Of a stretch of 15,244 nucleotides of DNA, positions 1-7,362 are shown piece after piece. The stretch is from an uncultured Clostridia bacterium (GTDB lineage Bacteria; Bacillota; Clostridia; Christensenellales; UBA1242). Where the stretch lies: assembly GCA_947631485.1 (NCBI GenBank), contig CANRLJ010000005.1, positions 1 through 15,244 on the forward strand, given 5' to 3'. The first letter of the stretch is position 1. Each line of letters begins with the position of its first letter. The position numbers and the translations under genes are program-made. The notes under the pieces were generated by a model. That model was not told the origin of the DNA. It did no database searches and worked only from the letters and a program-made list of their open reading frames with translations.

Positions 1-981
1 CCATTTACATTAACCTACACAGATGTTGAAAGCGGAAACGAAGTTACAACCGAGCCAATCAACAAAGCAACCTACAACGGAACAGTCACTCTTAAGGTTG
101 ATTCAAGTTCTTACTACACAGAAAGCGGCCCACAAATAAGCGTCACACGAAATGGTCACGATTACACACCTTTCACAAGCAATGGAAACTACATATTCTC
201 AGAGACCGGAACATACAGAGTTTCCTTCACAGCAACAAGCAAACTTGGCACCAGCCCAAATGTTCAGTTGAGACAAGAGTGGTATGAATTCACAATAATA
301 AGCGAAGACCAGCACAGATATTCCTACATCTTCAATGAATATGAAAACTATTATGTTGAAAAGATTGTAAAGGATGGAAATGACGTAACCGAAGTTTATG
401 CACAAACACTAAACCTGCCAAAAATAACAATAAATGGAAGAAAATATTTGTCAAAATTGGTTTTATCCTACATGGATGAAAAAACTGGTGCAGGAACTTA
501 CACAATCACAGTAAATTCAAACGACAGATATTACAGTGGCTCAACGGTGGCAACACGATGGACATACAAAGTCACAATTCAAACAGGACAAGCACCAATT
601 CGAGTTTCGTTGGCACAAGGCGAAACAACAACAGGCGGCATCACAGTCACCTTCAACAGGTCAAACATGTGGAACGAAATTGGTGAGTGCACCGTCAGAG
701 TTGTGACATATGACAGAAGTGAAAGTGGAAATCTGGTTTACTCAAGCCACATCGACAGCACAAACAACACCGGCGAAACAAGATACACCATAACGGCAGA
801 AGGCACCTTCTTCGTGCAAGTTGTGGTTGGAGAAAACAATGACCCAATCTTCAGTTACAAAGTCACAAAGAAAGCCCCAATGAATGCAGCATCAATAATT
901 GCAATAGTTCTGGCGGCAATTGCCCTGGTTGTGATAATCTTCTTGATAGTCAAACTGAGAAAGAGAATATCTGTTAAATAA
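1..981 (+). CDS. Surface protein, C-terminal membrane anchor (5' end outside window)
   Basis: The reading frame is open from the first base, so this is the last 326 codons of a larger gene; the TTG at 268 is internal and not a credible start. The visible part is rich in Thr, Ser, Asn, Tyr and Val in alternating beta-strand patterns. Phrases such as GTYRVSFTATS and GTYTITVNSNDRYY resemble bacterial Ig-like or cadherin-like surface domains. The last 35 residues hold one hydrophobic helix (from AASIIAIVLAAIALVV on) followed by a short basic tail, RKRISVK. That is a stop-transfer anchor leaving the protein outside the membrane; no LPXTG motif is seen. The anchor layout matches the convergent 1545-aa protein at 1043-5680, so the two are probably functionally related (inference). 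Adhesin or cell-envelope interaction is a guess. The gene ends at TAA 979-981, 11 nt before the terminator palindrome. Confidence 0.85.
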   Translation, partial: PFTLTYTDVESGNEVTTEPINKATYNGTVTLKVDSSSYYTESGPQISVTRNGHDYTPFTSNGNYIFSETGTYRVSFTATSKLGTSPNVQLRQEWYEFTIISEDQHRYSYIFNEYENYYVEKIVKDGNDVTEVYAQTLNLPKITINGRKYLSKLVLSYMDEKTGAGTYTITVNSNDRYYSGSTVATRWTYKVTIQTGQAPIRVSLAQGETTTGGITVTFNRSNMWNEIGECTVRVVTYDRSESGNLVYSSHIDSTNNTGETRYTITAEGTFFVQVVVGENNDPIFSYKVTKKAPMNAASIIAIVLAAIALVVIIFLIVKLRKRISVK

Positions 982-992
982 CAGATGTTCGC

Positions 993-1032
993 AACAAAAA
1001 AAAGACTGATAATTATCAGTCTTTTTTTTGTT
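993..1032. terminator. Bidirectional intrinsic terminator, perfect 40-bp palindrome
   Basis: Every base from 993 to 1032 pairs with its mirror about the 1012/1013 axis. The core is AGACTGATAATTATCAGTCT, flanked by eight A on the left and eight T on the right. Read on either strand it gives a stem followed by a U tract. It lies between the converging stop codons at 981 (+) and 1043 (-), so it can terminate both genes. Confidence 0.93.
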
Positions 1033-1042
1033 TTCTCTTCAA

Positions 1043-4000
1043 TTATTTCTTCTTCAACTCTTTGTCAAGCTTAACTTTTGAAACTATGAAGTAGATTACA
1101 ACGCCTGCAAGCACAACAACAGAAACAACAATCAAAACTGTTCCGATTACTCTGTAAGTTTCTGCTGGGTCTTGAGAGTTGGTCGTGATTGAAATTCTCT
1201 TTGTCCAAGTTCCAACATTTCCGTGGGTGTCTGTGGCTTCAATCTTAAGTTCATAAGTTCCAACTTCGTCAAGATTAAATCTGATTCCGCCGTTAAACTT
1301 TGTTCCAACGATGTCCTCTCCGCCTGAAGATGTGTTTCTGAGAGTGATTACTGGTTCGCTTTCCCCATCCCAACCATATCCTGGGTCTGTTATGTCGATG
1401 TCTGCATATCTGATTGTGAGTTCCGAGCCAACTTTGTAAGTTTCTTTAATAATCTTGTCTGAAACTGAAATTTCTGGAGCAATTACATCGCCGACTGTGA
1501 TTGTCTTTACAAGTTCGTTTTCATTGCCATAATTGTCCTCAACATGATATCTGAAGGTGTATGTTCCGTCAAGACGTGTGCCATCACTGTTGATGGTGAA
1601 GAACGCACCATTTCTCATCTTGTCGTTATACCATGTTTCAGAACCATTGTTGGTGTTTCCAGCCATATCCCATCTGATTGTGATTCTTGAATTGTCGTAG
1701 TTAATTCCGGCTCTGTCTGTGGCTTCAACGCCAGGAACAAAGAATTTATAACCATCAGCAATTTCTTCACGAGTCAAACTCTTTGGGAAATATTGTTCGT
1801 CGTCATAAATGCTTGAGAATTGTGGACCCTTGTTGTCGTTTACAGTAATTGTGTAGGTGTCAGATGTTTCACGATAGAAGATCAATCTTTCAAAGAATTC
1901 GTCAAGGTCTTTGTCTTGCATGCTGTAACTTGCGAAAGTTGTCTTTGCATCAGTAGCAGGGACTTCGTCTGTTTGACCAACCTGACGAGTGTAATATTTG
2001 CCATCTTCTGCTGATTTAAAGAGGTGATATTGCGTTGTGGTTGCTCCGTCAGTTACAAGATAGCCGTCTGGATTTGTTTCGTCAAATTCAACCATCAGTT
2101 TGTTTTCGACGTTCTTCTTTTTGGTGTAGAACAAGCCTGCTTCACCTGTTGGCTTTCCCTCTTTGTTGATCGTTCTTTCAGTAAATTCAAAGTATTCTCT
2201 GTCATAAACAACCAAGTTTACTGTGTATTGAATAGGCACAACTTCTTGTTTTGTTGCGATAAATCTTTGGTTTCTACCTGTTCTTGTGGTGTACCAATCA
2301 ACTGCAGCGCCATTTTCATCAACGCCCTTTATGATTGTCTTTGGAGCAGATGTTTGTGATTCTGGCTCCATTGCCTTATATTCTTCATAAGAAATGCTGT
2401 CATTGATTTCGTATGAAACTGTTGGTGCGTCAATTTCAAGTCCAACTTCTGGATTGTAGTTGTCGTCGCCATCAAGTTCGATTGTCTTGTCACTGAAAGT
2501 TGTGTTAATCTTTGGAGCCTGCAAGATTGTCTTTTTGGAAACATTATAGTTCATGTAGTAAACTGCAGCCTTGTTGTTTATATCAACAACGGTAACTCTT
2601 GCCTGATATTGTCCATAAGAACCAGCAGTAAACTTTCCTGGAGTTATTTTAAGTCTCAAACCATATGGGTCTCTTTCTGCCTTTGTGTCATAAACGCTGA
2701 CCTCTGTCTTTGTGACTTCTGGTTCTCCCTCGTCATTTGTTGTTGTTCTGAAATGATAAACAGAAACATCATATGACAAGTAAGAAACTTTATCGTCGCC
2801 AAACGTTAAGGTTGGAAGCACAATTTCGTCGCCCTGAGTGTATTTTGTCTCATCTGCTTTTAAGTCCTTAACACCTTCAAGCCATGGAGCGTATTCATCA
2901 ACGACATTTGCAATGCTGACAGATGTTGCTGCCATTGTGATGTTTCCGCTGTCATCATAGACATAAGTTACAATCTGCAATTTTGCAACTGGGTCTGCCT
3001 TTCTTGTGTCGTCGTTTATTTCATTGAGGTCGATTGTGTAAGATGATGCATCTGGGTTTGTCAGTTTGACATATCCCTTTGCCTCAAAGTCTTTGTCAAA
3101 GTATGCAGCAAATTTTGTCAGATATCCTTTTGAAACATTGTCACCCTTTTTGTTTAAATCTGTGTAAAGTTGTTTCAAAGAGTTTGAAGAGATGACTTCT
3201 TCTTTGTCTTTAAGGTCTTCCACAGGTTTTCCTGCAGCAGTCAAATATCTGTAGTAAGTCTCAACGCGCATATTTGTGTCTGGGCTGTCGCCGTTGTCTG
3301 ATGCGGTTGGTGCTGTAAATGTTATCTTTGAGTCAGGAAGATATGTGTCGCGAAGTGATGGCGCAAAAGTGAGTGTTGGTGCTTCGCTGTCTGTGTAAGA
3401 GCCAATATAGATTGACTTTGTGGATGTTCTTTCATTGCCTGCTTCGTCGGAAACGATGTAGTCAATATAATATTGTCCATAACCCATGCCCGCAATGTTG
3501 TCATATTCGGTTGCGCCATTTGTTGTTGCACCAAATATTGTGCTTATTGGCAGATATGCAAATCCAAGTTCTTCAAGAGCGGTCTTAACCTTTTTAAGAT
3601 TGTCAATTTCGTCTTGAGTTGCTTCTTCAGAACTTGCCTTTGTCAAAAATTCCTTAAATTTTGCACCTGAATTGAAGAGGTCGGTGTTAAGTTGGTTTCC
3701 CTCTGTCAAAATGCCGGCAATCTTTTCTGAAAACAAGTTGTAGATGTGCTCTGCGTTTGCATTGTCGATTACAATCAAGTAGTTGTTTTGTGCAAGCCAC
3801 GCTCTTGCCTCTTCATCAGTGTGAAATTCTGAGTAATTTGTTGCTTGTTGAATAAGGAAGTTGTTTTTATACAAAGAACTGTAAGCATTGCTGTCTTTGG
3901 TTGTTGTTCGATAGTTGAACACAAGGTTTTTGTCGCTGTATTCAACAATATCATATTTTGTTTCTTGATCAGTTCTGATTCTTCTTACGCGTTTAAGTTT

Positions 4001-5680
4001 GCTGTCAGCAGAAAGTTCTTTATTAAAGTCCTCATTTGTGTTTACATTGTCGTCGATTCCGATTGCGAAAAGCACAACTGAGTTTGGAACTGCACGTGTC
4101 TTAAACTTGTATGTCACATCAACAGGCTTGTCCTCTGACTTTTCTGAAGCGTCATAAAGAACAGGTGTTGGTGGGTCTTTATCAACGATGTTGTTCCAAT
4201 AATAGATTCCTGCTGGGGATTCAACCTTATTTCCATAGAAGTCATAGACTGTGTAAATGAAGGTGTAAGTTCCGTTAAACAATGGTTTAAACTTTGTTGG
4301 GTCTTTCAAAACATATGTTTCTCTTTCGCCCTCTTTAAAGTCGTCAGCCTGTTCCAGAACATCTTTGTAGTCCTCTGTGCTGAGTTCTTCTCTCTTTGAA
4401 GTGCTGCCCTTTTGATAGAGCACTTTCACTGTGTATCTTACATCAACTTCTTTGTCTTCGTCGCCATCTTTGACATATGCAACGGCCTTTGGCAGTGTGA
4501 TTTCCTTTCCTGTTTGTCCGTCGTTTCTGTTCCAAGATGGAGAAAGTCTCTGTTCGAGTTTGTATGTTTTGTAATATGGGGTTGTGCCGTCACCATCAGG
4601 ATACACCTTTGTGCTTTTTGATGTTGAAGCAATAAATTGCCCATCTTCATAATATGAGAAATTTATTGTGTAATCATAAGCCCCAACTGTTGAAAATGTC
4701 TTTCCTTCAATGTAAAGGTCGCCAACAGCATGAACAACAGTGTCGCCATCCTTGACTTCTTCTTCGGCTTTCTTGATTTCCACCTTTCCGCCATCAACGC
4801 CGCCCGTTGCTGTCACAACGACATACTTGCCTTCTTTAAATGGACGAGTGTCTGGGCCTTCTTCCAAAGGTTCTCCAACTCTTGGCAATGCAGTGACATA
4901 GTGTTTTTGAAGGTCTGTTTCGCTTTCTTTTGCGTCCAAAAGATTTATAGCCTCGCCGTCCTCGTCAAGAATTTCTGGCATAGGAAGACTTAAGTCTCTG
5001 TAAACTTGTTCTCCCTCAACATGTGCCCATTTAAGGTCGATTATGCTTGGGATGAAATATTTTGCGTTGTCTTTAAAACTAAATGATGCGCTTGGAACTT
5101 GTGCGATGACCTTTAAGTCATAACTGTTTGTGAAGGTGTTTCCACTTGCATCTTTATAGTCATAAGAATACCTTATTGTGTATGTGCCTTCTTTGTCAGC
5201 TACAAATTCGCCATAGTTTGCTTCATATTTTGCTTTGTCAGCCAAATAGCCTTCATCGCTTTCTTGTTGTGGATATGAACTTGCTTCTGGTTTTTCATAT
5301 ATTTCAACTTCGCCGCCTTCATCTTTCTCTTTCAGCACCTTTGTGTTGTAGAGAACTGTGACGGTTTCATTTGAAATTGTGCCGGAATCCTCAAATCTTC
5401 CCAAGATTTTGTCTTTTTTTCCGCCAACATAAGCAAAAGGTATTTTGTATGTGTCGCCTTTTGTGACTGTCGTAACAACTTCGCCACTTGAAATGACATT
5501 GCCACCATCGGGTTGTGTGACAGGGTTTGAGCCAATCAACAAATAGTTGTAATTTGTCTCTGAGTCAGTTTCAAAATATGCAAAAGCCGTAAGAGCGTTT
5601 AATGGAAAACACAATATTGTCATAGCAAAAGCCATGGCAAACACTAAACCTCTGAAAAAAGTCTTTCTTCTAACTTTCAT
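1043..5680 (-). CDS. Giant secreted, membrane-anchored Ig-like repeat surface protein (1545 aa)
   Basis: The start is the ATG at 5680, preceded by AAGGAG with 8-nt spacing. Residues 1-34 are a typical Sec signal peptide: basic MKVRRK, a hydrophobic core, and a likely cleavage after ALTAFA. The body is a chain of beta-rich modules. Recurrent elements are G.EI.LP near module starts, GTY..RY.V.D..GN near module ends, and D..AP- or DK.PP-like linkers at roughly residues 505, 765, 925, 1280 and 1395. These resemble bacterial Ig-like or HYR-like domains of adhesins. The C-terminus has one transmembrane helix (about 1512-1534) and a Lys-rich tail, KLDKELKKK. There is no LPXTG sortase motif, no S-layer homology domain and no recognisable catalytic motif. 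It is probably a surface adhesin or envelope protein; ligand unknown. It is monocistronic, with its own promoter and a terminator shared with the convergent gene. Substantial Asp/Glu content could indicate calcium-binding linkers, but that is inference. Confidence 0.9.
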   Translation of the reverse strand: MKVRRKTFFRGLVFAMAFAMTILCFPLNALTAFAYFETDSETNYNYLLIGSNPVTQPDGGNVISSGEVVTTVTKGDTYKIPFAYVGGKKDKILGRFEDSGTISNETVTVLYNTKVLKEKDEGGEVEIYEKPEASSYPQQESDEGYLADKAKYEANYGEFVADKEGTYTIRYSYDYKDASGNTFTNSYDLKVIAQVPSASFSFKDNAKYFIPSIIDLKWAHVEGEQVYRDLSLPMPEILDEDGEAINLLDAKESETDLQKHYVTALPRVGEPLEEGPDTRPFKEGKYVVVTATGGVDGGKVEIKKAEEEVKDGDTVVHAVGDLYIEGKTFSTVGAYDYTINFSYYEDGQFIASTSKSTKVYPDGDGTTPYYKTYKLEQRLSPSWNRNDGQTGKEITLPKAVAYVKDGDEDKEVDVRYTVKVLYQKGSTSKREELSTEDYKDVLEQADDFKEGERETYVLKDPTKFKPLFNGTYTFIYTVYDFYGNKVESPAGIYYWNNIVDKDPPTPVLYDASEKSEDKPVDVTYKFKTRAVPNSVVLFAIGIDDNVNTNEDFNKELSADSKLKRVRRIRTDQETKYDIVEYSDKNLVFNYRTTTKDSNAYSSLYKNNFLIQQATNYSEFHTDEEARAWLAQNNYLIVIDNANAEHIYNLFSEKIAGILTEGNQLNTDLFNSGAKFKEFLTKASSEEATQDEIDNLKKVKTALEELGFAYLPISTIFGATTNGATEYDNIAGMGYGQYYIDYIVSDEAGNERTSTKSIYIGSYTDSEAPTLTFAPSLRDTYLPDSKITFTAPTASDNGDSPDTNMRVETYYRYLTAAGKPVEDLKDKEEVISSNSLKQLYTDLNKKGDNVSKGYLTKFAAYFDKDFEAKGYVKLTNPDASSYTIDLNEINDDTRKADPVAKLQIVTYVYDDSGNITMAATSVSIANVVDEYAPWLEGVKDLKADETKYTQGDEIVLPTLTFGDDKVSYLSYDVSVYHFRTTTNDEGEPEVTKTEVSVYDTKAERDPYGLRLKITPGKFTAGSYGQYQARVTVVDINNKAAVYYMNYNVSKKTILQAPKINTTFSDKTIELDGDDNYNPEVGLEIDAPTVSYEINDSISYEEYKAMEPESQTSAPKTIIKGVDENGAAVDWYTTRTGRNQRFIATKQEVVPIQYTVNLVVYDREYFEFTERTINKEGKPTGEAGLFYTKKKNVENKLMVEFDETNPDGYLVTDGATTTQYHLFKSAEDGKYYTRQVGQTDEVPATDAKTTFASYSMQDKDLDEFFERLIFYRETSDTYTITVNDNKGPQFSSIYDDEQYFPKSLTREEIADGYKFFVPGVEATDRAGINYDNSRITIRWDMAGNTNNGSETWYNDKMRNGAFFTINSDGTRLDGTYTFRYHVEDNYGNENELVKTITVGDVIAPEISVSDKIIKETYKVGSELTIRYADIDITDPGYGWDGESEPVITLRNTSSGGEDIVGTKFNGGIRFNLDEVGTYELKIEATDTHGNVGTWTKRISITTNSQDPAETYRVIGTVLIVVSVVVLAGVVIYFIVSKVKLDKELKKK

Positions 5681-5695
5681 AAAGTATTCTCCTTG

Positions 5696-5720
5696 TAGTC
5701 TTATAGTTATAACAAGACTA
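5696..5720 (-). repeat. Inverted repeat at the transcription start of the giant surface gene
   Basis: TAGTCTT (5696-5702) and AAGACTA (5714-5720) are perfect inverted 7-mers around an 11-nt spacer that includes TTATA-GT-TATAA. It abuts the proposed -10 box (5720-5725) and lies between the predicted start site and the ribosome binding site. It could be a 5' mRNA stabilising hairpin or an operator. Confidence 0.5.
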
Positions 5721-5749
5721 TTTTATCGTAAAACCCGCAACCAAGTCAA
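5720..5749 (-). promoter_or_regulatory. Promoter of the giant surface protein gene
   Basis: On the minus strand a -35 box TTGACT (5744-5749) is followed, after 18 nt, by a -10 box TAAAAT (5720-5725). Each matches the sigma-A consensus at 5 of 6 positions. It lies 40 nt upstream of the start codon, and no other gene separates it from the ORF. Confidence 0.6.
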
Positions 5750-5844
5750 ATAAATTGCTGGCAAGGTGGCGAATTTTCAAAAATATTTTGTAAAATATAA
5801 ACATGATTATGCTGTTTAAAAAGCACTATTTTTGTCGATATCTT

Positions 5845-5861
5845 CTGCCAGACTTTGGCAG
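5845..5861. repeat. Small hairpin downstream of the rplA terminator
   Basis: CTGCCA (5845-5850) and TGGCAG (5856-5861) form a 6-bp stem with a 5-nt loop. It sits just beyond the rplA terminator U tract and could be a back-up terminator or RNA-end stabiliser. The rest of 5750-5864 shows nothing else recognisable. Confidence 0.45.
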
Positions 5862-5864
5862 TAT

Positions 5865-5895
5865 AAAAAAGCAAAATGTGCAAAGCACAATTTGC
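5865..5895 (-). terminator. Intrinsic terminator after rplA
   Basis: On the minus strand GCAAATTGTGC, a TTT loop and GCACATTTTGC form an 11-bp stem with one mismatch, followed by six T. It begins at the base after the rplA stop codon (TAG, 5896-5898). It closes the rpmG-to-rplA cluster, so rplJ and rplL are not in this transcription unit. Confidence 0.85.
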
Positions 5896-6576
5896 CTAAA
5901 TATTGTATGTGACCTTAACGCCAGGCCCCATTGATGCAGCAAGGGTGACACTCTTGATGTATTGTCCCTTTGCAGCCGCTGGTTTTGCCTTCACAAGTGC
6001 TTCCATGATTGTGTTGAAGTTTTCAAGAAGTTTTTCCTTCCCAAAACTCTTTTTGCCAATTATGACATGCACATTGTTTGTCTTGTCAAGTCTATACTCA
6101 ACCTTTCCGGCTTTAACATCTTTGATTGCCTTTGTGACATCCATTGTAACTGTTCCGCTCTTTGGGTTTGGCATCAAGCCCTTTGGCCCAAGGATTCTTG
6201 CAATACGTCCAACAATGCCCATCATGTCTGGGGTTGTGATGCAGACATCAAAATCAAGCCATCCGCCATTGATTTTTGCAACTATTTCTTCTCCACCAAC
6301 AAAGTCAGCACCTGCCTTTGTGGCCTCGTCTGCCTTGTCGCCACGAGCAATAACCAAAACTCTTACAGTTTTGCCGGTTCCATTTGGAAGAACAACAACA
6401 CCACGAACTTGTTGGTCTGCGTTTCTTCCGTCAACACCAAGTCTGACATGAAGTTCTACACTTTCATCAAACTTTGCTGTTGCTGTCTTTAAAACATTTT
6501 CAAGTGCCGTTGAAACATCATAGGACGCTGTTTTATCAAAACTTTCAAGACACTTTGTCATCCTCTTATTTCTCAT
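5896..6576 (-). CDS. rplA: 50S ribosomal protein L1
   Basis: L1 forms the mobile L1 stalk on 23S rRNA, which helps release E-site tRNA; in many bacteria it also represses translation of its own L11-L1 mRNA. Family signatures are plain: [20 protein letters not shown], the VLPNGTGK segment, and [17 protein letters not shown]. The protein is 226 aa, close to the usual 225-235. I chose the ATG at 6576 because AGGAGG (6583-6588) sits 6 nt upstream. A longer reading from a TTG at 6597 would overlap rplK and lacks a ribosome binding site. The gap to rplK is 10 nt, and the AGGAGG overlaps the rplK stop codon, so translational coupling is likely. A terminator follows immediately. Confidence 0.97.
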   Translation of the reverse strand: MRNKRMTKCLESFDKTASYDVSTALENVLKTATAKFDESVELHVRLGVDGRNADQQVRGVVVLPNGTGKTVRVLVIARGDKADEATKAGADFVGGEEIVAKINGGWLDFDVCITTPDMMGIVGRIARILGPKGLMPNPKSGTVTMDVTKAIKDVKAGKVEYRLDKTNNVHVIIGKKSFGKEKLLENFNTIMEALVKAKPAAAKGQYIKSVTLAASMGPGVKVTYNI

Positions 6577-6586
6577 TTTCAGCCTC

Positions 6587-7012
6587 CTAGTCAACAACCT
6601 CTACGCCCATAGACCTTGCAGCACCTGCAATCATGGACATAGCACTTTCGATACTTTCTGCGTTCAAATCAGGAAGTTTTGTTTCAGCGATCTTTCTGAT
6701 TTGCTCTTTTGTAATCTTTCCGACTTTTGTTTTGTTTGGTTTTGCAGACCCTTTTGCAAGGCCGATTGCCTTTTTGATGAGGACTGCTGCTGGTGGGGTT
6801 TTCAATTCAAATGTGAAACTTCTATCTTCATAGATAGTAAGCACAACAGGAATAATAAACCCTGCTTGTGAAGCCGTTTTATCATTAAATTCTTTAACAA
6901 ATGCCGCAATGTTGATTCCGTGAGGTCCAAGAGAAGAACCTACTGGTGGTCCGGGTGTGGCTTTGCCGGCTTCGAGTTGTAATTTAACAACTGCTTTAAC
7001 TTTTTTTGCCAT
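6587..7012 (-). CDS. rplK: 50S ribosomal protein L11
   Basis: L11 binds the GTPase-associated region of 23S rRNA and supports elongation-factor function and the stringent response. At 141 aa it has the standard length. Family signatures include the N-terminal [20 protein letters not shown] followed by [13 protein letters not shown], and the C-terminal RNA-binding segment ending AARSMGVEV. The start ATG at 7012 is preceded by AGGAGG (7018-7023). rplA follows 10 nt downstream. The upstream gap to nusG is unusually long (350 nt) and full of structure (see the entries at 7030-7319), which suggests rplK-rplA has its own regulation, either by autogenous L1 binding or from a separate promoter. Confidence 0.98.
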   Translation of the reverse strand: MAKKVKAVVKLQLEAGKATPGPPVGSSLGPHGINIAAFVKEFNDKTASQAGFIIPVVLTIYEDRSFTFELKTPPAAVLIKKAIGLAKGSAKPNKTKVGKITKEQIRKIAETKLPDLNAESIESAMSMIAGAARSMGVEVVD

Positions 7013-7029
7013 TTTTTGCCTCCTTATAA

Positions 7030-7065
7030 TGTAGTCTAGTTGAATCTTGGCTTGATTCTCCTACA
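7030..7065 (-). promoter_or_regulatory. Two-tier stem-loop just upstream of the rplK ribosome binding site
   Basis: TGTAG (7030-7034) pairs with CTACA (7061-7065), and inside it GAATC (7042-7046) pairs with GATTC (7054-7058). On the mRNA strand this leaves an asymmetric internal loop of 2 nt on one side and 7 nt on the other. The base of the stem is 7 nt from the AGGAGG of rplK. A stem with an asymmetric internal loop in this place suits autogenous repression by L1 or L11, but the L1-binding consensus was not matched base by base. Confidence 0.45.
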
Positions 7066-7066
7066 A

Positions 7067-7095
7067 ACTATAATGTCAGTTTAGTGTCATAACAA
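7067..7095 (-). promoter_or_regulatory. Candidate internal promoter for rplK-rplA
   Basis: On the minus strand TTGTTA (7090-7095) and TATAGT (7067-7072) are separated by exactly 17 nt. Both boxes are imperfect, matching 4 of 6 and 5 of 6 consensus bases. The -35 box lies in the centre of a TGTC-N8-GACA dyad, so binding of a protein to that dyad would block it. Transcription would start near 7060, giving a leader that contains the two-tier stem. Confidence 0.4.
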
Positions 7096-7102
7096 GGACA
7101 AT
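7072..7102 (-). repeat. 31-nt direct repeat, copy B (TGTC-N8-GACA dyad)
   Basis: This segment matches 7289-7319 at 27 of 31 positions in the same orientation. It contains the dyad TGTCCTTGTTATGACA on the minus strand. The sequences flanking the two copies are unrelated, so the boundaries are sharp. Confidence 0.75.
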
Positions 7103-7105
7103 GCT

Positions 7106-7166
7106 GGTGCAGACACCATTTCCGTAACGCGGACACGACCTTTGGTCTAACCGCTACTTCAATGGT
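7106..7166 (-). ncRNA. Structured leader arm with three stacked helices and an alternative hairpin
   Basis: Nested pairings are ACCATT/AATGGT (7115-7120 with 7161-7166), GCGG/CCGC (7129-7132 with 7151-7154) and GACC/GGTC (7137-7140 with 7144-7147, loop of 3). GGTG (7106-7109) with CACC (7114-7117) forms a competing hairpin that shares 7115-7117 with the outer helix, so both cannot form at once. GC content here is higher than in the surroundings. It resembles a structured cis-regulatory RNA, but I match it to no known family, and the function is unknown. Confidence 0.45.
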
Positions 7167-7196
7167 TTCTCGTCCCAATCCTCTTCCCTGATTGTG

Positions 7197-7248
7197 ATTT
7201 TTAATTTATGCTTGCTGGGCAAAGCCCTACGCGTGCAAAATTAAAAAT
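7197..7248. repeat. Long imperfect hairpin with GGGC-AAA-GCCC core
   Basis: The outer arms are 7197-7211 and 7235-7248, about 14 bp of mostly A-T pairs plus a terminal GC with one bulged base. They enclose an inner hairpin GGGC (7217-7220)/GCCC (7224-7227) and the palindrome ACGCGT (7229-7234). No U tract follows on either strand, so it is not a standard terminator. It could be an interspersed palindromic repeat or an mRNA processing site between nusG and rplK. Confidence 0.55.
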
Positions 7249-7252
7249 TGAT

Positions 7253-7290
7253 TTGAAAATGAGGAAGTTTGACTTTGTTTCCATTTTCAA
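7253..7290 (-). repeat. Hairpin in the nusG-rplK gap
   Basis: TTGAAAATG (7253-7261) and CATTTTCAA (7282-7290) are perfect 9-nt inverted repeats around a 20-nt loop. Only scattered U runs follow on the minus strand, so termination would be weak. It adjoins 31-nt repeat copy A. Confidence 0.5.
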
Positions 7291-7319
7291 TGTTGGTTTA
7301 TTGTCATAACAGGGACAAT
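7289..7319 (-). repeat. 31-nt direct repeat, copy A (TGTC-N8-GACA dyad)
   Basis: This is the partner of 7072-7102, 217 nt away in the same orientation. Its dyad is better than that of copy B: ATTGTC-N8-GACAAT on the minus strand. There is no -10 box at the matching position, so only copy B carries the promoter-like arrangement. Confidence 0.75.
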
Positions 7320-7362
7320 ATTTAAAATGAAAATTGGGTTGTATTTTCACTAAATATCAAAA

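Noticed and set aside
5903..6492. Long plus-strand reading frames opposite rplA, and many similar ones opposite nusG, argS, recR, dnaX and the giant surface gene
   Set aside because: They lie wholly within well-supported genes on the other strand, have no ribosome binding sites and do not resemble known proteins.
6577..6597. Longer rplA reading from a TTG at 6597
   Set aside because: It would overlap rplK and lacks a ribosome binding site; AGGAGG correctly serves the ATG at 6576.
7013..7362. L10-type ribosomal leader or tRNA gene in the nusG-rplK gap
   Set aside because: L10 leaders precede rplJ, which is absent here, and no cloverleaf with acceptor, D, anticodon and T arms could be formed.
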